Assembly: GCF_001949145.1 (NCBI RefSeq)
Contig: NW_019091399.1
Coordinates: forward strand, 68,859 to 130,858
From: Acanthaster planci
Taxonomy: Eukaryota > Echinodermata > Asteroidea > Valvatida > Acanthasteridae
DNA length: 62,000 bases
Direction of reading: 5' to 3'
In this document: positions 53,301 to 59,300 of the stretch, in pieces
How positions within the stretch are numbered: the stretch's first letter is position 1
Layout: every line of letters begins with the position of its first letter
Program-made: the position numbers and the translations under genes
Notes under the pieces: model-generated
The model's database searches: none
What the model saw: the letters and a program-made list of their open reading frames with translations, nothing else
What the model was told of the DNA's origin: nothing

Positions 53301-56300
53301 CTGCATTCTAATCTGCCCCTAGTGAAAAGAGGTCAGCAGTGCACTGAGCCAGTTTCGTGAACAAAAGAAAGTTACATAACACAGCACAATCTGGGCTCTC
53401 TACAAGGCTGCAGGCCTGGATGAAATACTTGTGCATCAATGAAGGTCACCTGTCAACTTAGAGTAGTGCCTAAAGATTACTTCGTGCGTCTTTCAACGAC
53501 TGTTAAATGAAATGATGAATTTTTGAAGGATTTTGAAAACAGAAAAATGATAGTCATGCCGGCCCAGCATCATCACCATTGAAAAATGCCCCGGCATGAA
53601 GTGATTAAACTCTGTTAGGAAGACTACTACAGGTCCCACAAAGAGCGCATTAACAGTCAATCATCTTTTTCTGAATTCTGGCTTTGTCCCGGTCTTTGGG
53701 TGTTGCTCAAACTCCACTTTGAATCTGAGATGTTCAATATCTGTAGCAAATGAAAAATGTTTCAGACTTTGGTCTCGTTGCTGATAATTTGATGTGTCTG
53801 TGGTGGGAAGTGGACCAGCATTTAGCTGGAGGGTCACAAGTTGAGAGATTCTATTCATGAATGTGAGCACCTAAAGCTGAACCCTAACGCTCCTCAATCC
53901 TCCAATTTCAATATGATTTTACATACACCCAAGGGAGTTAGGGTTTTAGGGATCCAAAGCTGCTGAGATCTGGAAAACCCTCATAGTTTGAGGAGGTAGG
54001 CATTGAATGGAAGGGGTTTTTGTGTTGTACATGCTTTGATGCTGCTGGTCCTTGTTGATGTGCTCAATCAAAAGGCTTTTTTCAATGCTGAACATTCACT
54101 CAATGTTTCTCAGAAGTAGAATACATTCCTTGTTGCCGCTTGCTTGGGAAACCTTGGTCTGTGGAGTGTTAATTTTCTTAGTCCTGTTTTTGTTTCCCTC
54201 AAAGTGACCATTCACACCAAATTATCCGCCCTTTTCCTTCTGCGCTATTCCTGTTTTTAATTAATGTGTCTAGCCGTAAGCCTTGAAACCCCCAGAAATA
54301 TAGACCTGGATGCTTAGCAATAAGCCAGCTGGTCAGAAGAGTTGGGGAAAGTAGGTCAGAGTGTACTATGTGGCATTGAGCTATAAAATAAAACAAAATT
54401 CTTGTTAATGTCTTTGGAAGCACTTCAAGAGTTTGGATCGGTTTCATGGCAGATTGCAAGTAATATGTCCATGGGAATGACTCAGCATCATCAACATTGA
54501 AATGTGATTAGATATTGTAAGTAAAGGTGAATCCAGAACTAGAAGCTGAAAGGTGGAGAGATCTTCTAGACTTCAAACTTAATTGATTGATGCAGATTGG
54601 TCTGAGACTGCATCTTAATTTCTGTATGTGAACTGCAGGTTATACACATGTACATTTACATTTACCTTGATCGCCTGTGTTGAATTTCAGAGACCCCTCC
54701 TCTCTTATCACCACTCGAGATAATTCCTAGTCTTATCAACGTCGTTACAGAAATGAGTAAACTTATTTCAGCACTTCCAACTGCTGAATAATGGAATGTT
54801 CAGGAAAGTGGGATTGAGCCAGATCTGTTCATGCTTGTATTGTTGGCATAATTGAGTTTGAGGGTAACATGGATGTTTCTTTGAATAAACTCACACTGAT
54901 GGAATTCATTCACCTGTCTCTCTGCAAACACATACACCTGTTGACTAATGATGCTAGTTGCTGTACTTCTTTTTCTTGGAAATTGTGATTCATAAATTGA
55001 CTTGCTTTGGTTTACCTATAGTGAAGGCATAAGATAATGAATTATTGAAGAAATTCTTTGAAGGCACAGCTGTGAGTGGGATTTAGGCTGGTTCCGGTTA
55101 GCCCAAATATTTGTGCACTGCTGGCACAACAAGGTCATTGCCACAGGCAACACCTGCAGTAGTAGGGGGGGGTTACTGCCGAGTAGTCACTTGCCATGTG
55201 GTATTATCGAGAGATCTACAATGTAGAAAACCCCCCATGTATATGTGGGTTGAAAACAAGGCTTGTTAGTTGCGCTGACGTACAAGATTGTTTGGAACTT
55301 GCCTGAGCTGTCATGATTTTGGTTTTGTGAAAACATCAGGGAAAATGATAAGAAAGTATCACTCGACCAGTAGGGCTAGCTCTGTGCATGAACAAACACT
55401 AGGCACATATCAGCAGTGATGTTAAACTTTGAAATTAAGTTTGGTTAGAATTAGAATACTGGTGGTTGGAGTTTTCAGTTTTGCAATTAATCAATCAACC
55501 CATCACATGACCACTGCATTTACTAACCAACAACCGGTCCCAGCAATAATTCACAGAAAAAAAACAACTAAGCAATCACTCTGACAGTCAGTCACATAAC
55601 ATGTAATTATTCAATTAATCATATCCATTCAGTCAACCAATCATTCAATCAATTGGCCGACCACACACCCTCTATCAATGTCCAAGTCATGCCACAGAGC
55701 CCATAATTGCATATTTCGTGGTCCATCTGGTGTGTCCAACCAGATGGTCCTGTCATTGACAAAAGTTCAAGTTCAGTTCAGCCAGCTACCTGTTGTTTTT
55801 TGCCTAGGGCCAGCAACCAGGAGGCATACTGTCATGAAAACAAATTGCTCACAACTGACACTTGTCTGAATGACACCTGCTTGTCAAATACCATCTCAGT
55901 GTAAACAAACAAGGTATCATGCCTCAGGGGTGAAGATTTGGGGTGGGGCTTAAGAAAGAAAAGGAGGAAGGTGGCTTCAATGCATCAACAGTGACCAAAC
56001 TGAATGGAAGGAATGAAGGACTATGCAAAGATCAGGTCACTAGTTTTATAATTTGATCATCAGTGTAATAGTTGATGTGTGCATACATGTACATGTACAC
56101 TGCAGGTTTAATTGTACATACATGTACAGGTATCAGTCATTGAATCTATCACAAATAACTAGAGTTGGATGAGGTTCAAGGGTGGATTCAAGGGGATCAA
56201 CGAGGGCCTTGGTTCCTCATCCCACACCGACCCCACCCCCCAAAAAGAGGCAATTTTTTCATTAAGAGACAAAGGCAATTTTTATGTGTCTTTCATTTCT

Positions 56301-59300
56301 CCTCCAAACTTGTGTAGAAAACCCAACATGTAGTGTCACCACCTTTTAAAGGCCGTACATGCAATAATTTACCGCAACCCCCCCCCAAAAAAACCAAAGT
56401 TTGACAAGTTCCCTCTCTCCCACAAAACCTTGGTTCTGGATCAGCCCATGGAGAGTTTTTCTGAATTTGTGTCTAAAGCTTGTCTGTGCATTGCATCTTC
56501 TTCACCATGGAACTATAATTATATACCAAAGTGAAATTCAGGCTTTGGTAGCGGTAATGATTCACAGTAACATCAAGGAAACAGAAAGGGGGAAATCTCT
56601 GTTTGTTTCATGTGCTAAACATTTATTCAGTAAGATTGTAAGAGTAGACATGTTTAAACTTTAAGATAGGGACAGATGTAGGAATGCACAGTTGTGAAGT
56701 TAACTTCAATTCACCTTCCTCCTCAAATATAAGCAGCAATTCTAGTAAATTTAATTTTTGGAAAATGTTGCTTTCAAAAATAGTTCCCTGTGAGGAATAA
56801 TTGCTTTCACATTTACTGCATAACTCCTGCAACAAACAGATTAAATCCCACTCTGCGCACACTAGTAAACACATATTTTGAATTGTTATTTTTGCCACTG
56901 TCAAAGAGAAGGAAGTAAAACTAAAGGGACATGAAACATTGCAAAAATGTGTTTACCATTTGTCAAAATGGGATTTAATTTGTCAACAGTGTCTGGCAGT
57001 TGTTGCTACTGTGTGTGGAGGCATGTGAGGAATTGGTCCCCATCGTGAAGTGGTCTCCCAAAGGCCCACCTCTGCCCAGGGGGGACCCCAGGGGGTGGAC
57101 AAACAGCAAACTCCACCTCCAAAAATACAGAACTCCCAGGGGAAATATTCTGTGACCGATTTGGTGGGTGACGTTTTGGTTGGAGGGGAGGGTGGATGTT
57201 TTTGATTTGGTAATGGGTGTTGTGTGCATACCACGAGGTAGGGAGCCGGGAACACGGCTGGCTGAATGGAGTCTTTAAAGAGGCAATATTGTGTCAACAT
57301 TATGAATTGACATTCTGATGTGAGGTCATCTTCAATAGTCAAATTCATAGCCTTAGTGATGCATAATCCAACATGGTAGTAGAAAAATCTTTCATTGCCT
57401 TCAATCGTCAACAATCTTCAGTAAAGGGATGGCTCTGCAAGTCTGGGGAATAATATCTTCATTTACATATCTCCATTTTCCATTTCTCATTTTCACAGGG
57501 AGATCCCTGAGTATGGCATACTCGATCCGTCCTTGCATGTGAACTTTCCAGTACCTACGACAGTTCACCCATCATTTTTTTCTTTCACATTGTTCTAATT
57601 GTGATTAATTTCTTTGTAAATCTTGTGCAAAAACATTTTGTTATCATCTTCACTAGACACAAGATCAGTGTGACTTCTGATTGTGTAGGTACAGATACGT
57701 TATGCTGACAGGAAGGTTGGCTTTGCAAAAGAAAACTATTCATGTTTTCTGTCAATAAAGATGAGGCTTTAGGTATACAAAATCTGGAACTTTTACTGAG
57801 GCAATCTGAAAATTAGTTGGGTGATGCATGTAATTTTTGGTGTGATTCTTTCATTTATTTTGAAATGATCTGCTTCGTCTCTTTGAACTTAAAGAACAGT
57901 TTGTATTTTTCTGGTTTATTTGTACAGATTTTGATAATTTAAAGTAAGTTATTGCTCATAGCTCTTCTTTCTGCATTTTATAAATATTGCCTTTTAATTT
58001 GTTCCACAAATGTTTACAGCCATTGCATCTTTAAGCTGTTTTGTCTCCAAATGAAGACAAGACTCGCCCAGGAATAGCTGCAGAGTTATTCACCCAGTGA
58101 GGGGTCCCATCTCTCCAATTCACCCACGCTTCCTCATGGGACGTCCCACGCACTGAAAACAAACAAGCGAAAAACCCCATAGTTATGGTACTAGTCAAAC
58201 TGGATATCATCTCTGGGAAGCAAATCTGGCAAGGCTTGCTGTGTGATAGCCTGCAGCCAGCTAGGCTGTCAGACAGCTATGGCTACTGATAGCCTGCAAT
58301 GGGAGACATGGGAGACAAGTGCCCTCTCTTGGTAGGAATAAGAAAATGCCAGGCTGGAATAATAGCATTTGTCAGGGTTGCCAACAGGTGAACTGATCTC
58401 ACCTGTCTCCTGATGCAGCAGGACGATAATCAGGGAGTTCTTTCAAGGCCACCATACTTACCAGTGTAAAAATGCACTATATTTTGTTAATGAAATCATC
58501 TGTGTCCAAATACAGGTGTGAAGAGGTTGATTGAGCTGGTTATATCCCCATCTCCATCAACCTTGCAGTCCCTGGCTGTTCACATCACTCAGACTGGCTC
58601 CATAATTGTCATGGGGATTACCAAGTTAAGCCAGCAGTGGTGGGTGCAGGAGATAAAGATATCAAGAGCCGTGCAGGTCAGTCGTTAGTCCAGCCAAGGT
58701 ATGGTGGGTTGATGCCTGCTTTGCCTGGTTCTGTGTTGTCCATTAGTGGTCATTTGCTAAGAAAGAGTTGTGCCACTTGGCAGGCTTATTTTGAATTCTG
58801 ATGCAAGAGTTTGGCCCTTCTTTTTAGACAACTAAATTTTCCCTATGACAGGTTGACAATGTTGCTATCAGCACTGTAGTTAAGATCTTTTAAGACCATC
58901 ACAAGAAGCCACAAGACTATTGCAAGACCTTCAGTTGGAGTCACAGGCATTTCAGATGAGTTGCACCAAAAGCATTTCCTTTTTTCTTGGATAACGGGTC
59001 TTGTGTCTTGTGACTGTCTCGACCACACAACTGAAAACGGTTGAATTCTTTGCATATCCCCCCCCCCACATTTCTACCTCTCAAAAATTTATTCTTTTGC
59101 CTTGCAACTGACTTTGTTAAGTGTAGTCTTTACCCTTTCTGGTACAATGTGATGTCTCAATGAAAGCTTTTGTTCTCATATGCGTCATACTATTAACTAT
59201 CTCCTAAGTTATACTTACCTCTGATCTGTCTCTGTCATATCCTGTTTTTATTCTTCTACTTATCTCATTTTAATTTTCATTTTCCTGTCAAAATATGAGC

